DNA of 64,000 nucleotides from Humitalea sp050632385 (lineage in GTDB: Bacteria; Pseudomonadota; Alphaproteobacteria; Acetobacterales; Acetobacteraceae): the NCBI RefSeq assembly GCF_050632385.1, contig NZ_CP192599.1:5518001-5582000 (forward strand), read 5' to 3'. Made by a program: the position numbers and the translations under genes. The notes under the pieces are model-generated. The model ran no database searches, was not told where the DNA came from, and saw nothing but the letters and a program-made list of their open reading frames with translations. The number at the start of each line of letters is the position of its first letter. Positions within the stretch are counted from its first letter, which is position 1. This document shows positions 63,936 through 64,000 of this stretch, piece after piece.

Positions 63936-64000
63936 ATGCCTGTGAAGTCCACACCCAAGCCGCCATCCGCCGTCGCTGAGCACCGTCGTCGCCTGCGCTC
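63936..64000 (+). CDS. Partial gene, possible MazE-like (DUF3018) antitoxin
   Basis: The first ~21 codons, MPVKSTPKPPSAVAEHRRRL, then R-S, run off the window. The AVAEHRRRLRS stretch resembles the start of DUF3018/MazE-like antitoxins (V-A-x-H-R-x-R-L-R). An inverted repeat lies just upstream. Too little is present to be sure. Confidence 0.4.
   Translation, partial: MPVKSTPKPPSAVAEHRRRLR

Overview
The window is high-GC DNA with an alphaproteobacterial gene set that fits an Acetobacteraceae (Roseomonas-like) bacterium. The support is a large NAD-glutamate dehydrogenase, a Bug-type periplasmic receptor, the pheA-hslO pair, the divergent rsmI/lppC pair, bamB next to der, and a DUF3141 protein. 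The family-level placement is inference; no rRNA or tRNA gene was seen.

Backbone, 1-40,240. A TPR protein and a DUF3141 hydrolase-like protein precede a UDP-glucose 6-dehydrogenase with its own promoter. From 13,937 down to 5,967 a minus-strand chain runs pheA-hslO-lipoprotein-ridA-methyltransferase-yejA-yejB-yejE, mostly with overlapping or nearly touching ends. A plus-strand gene sits between yejB and yejE, and no yejF ATPase is adjacent. Plus-strand genes from 14 to 27 kb encode an inositol-phosphatase-like enzyme, an SbmA/YddA-type ABC protein with a degenerate ATP site, the large glutamate dehydrogenase, an MFS transporter, LppC, a PhoR-type kinase and a Bug receptor, with rsmI on the other strand. 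A nested palindromic element follows. An oxidative-stress module (katG, a Fur-like gene, divergent oxyR) and a housekeeping block (YfgM-like protein, bamB, der, holC, two tandem M17 aminopeptidases, tsaC) complete the backbone.

Accessory region, 40,240-64,000. The character changes abruptly to gene remnants, long non-coding stretches and mobile elements. It holds a GntR fragment, paired direct repeats without a convincing gene, a Mu-like head-protein fragment, a ParB-domain DNA methyltransferase coupled to a DUF5681 gene, an IS256 tail, one complete IS66 element inserted into an older IS66 transposase gene, a saccharopine-dehydrogenase-like fragment, a second partial IS66 and a recombinase tail.

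The main find is a minus-strand operon at 63,241-51,481 that reads as a DISARM-type phage-defence system: a drmE-like gene, drmA helicase, drmB (DUF1998), drmC (phospholipase D fold) and a DNA methyltransferase. It pairs a class 2 marker (drmE) with an N6-adenine-type methylase, where class 2 systems normally carry a cytosine methylase. The drmE reading frame shifts at a five-base homopolymer near its end. The window closes with the first codons of a possible antitoxin gene.
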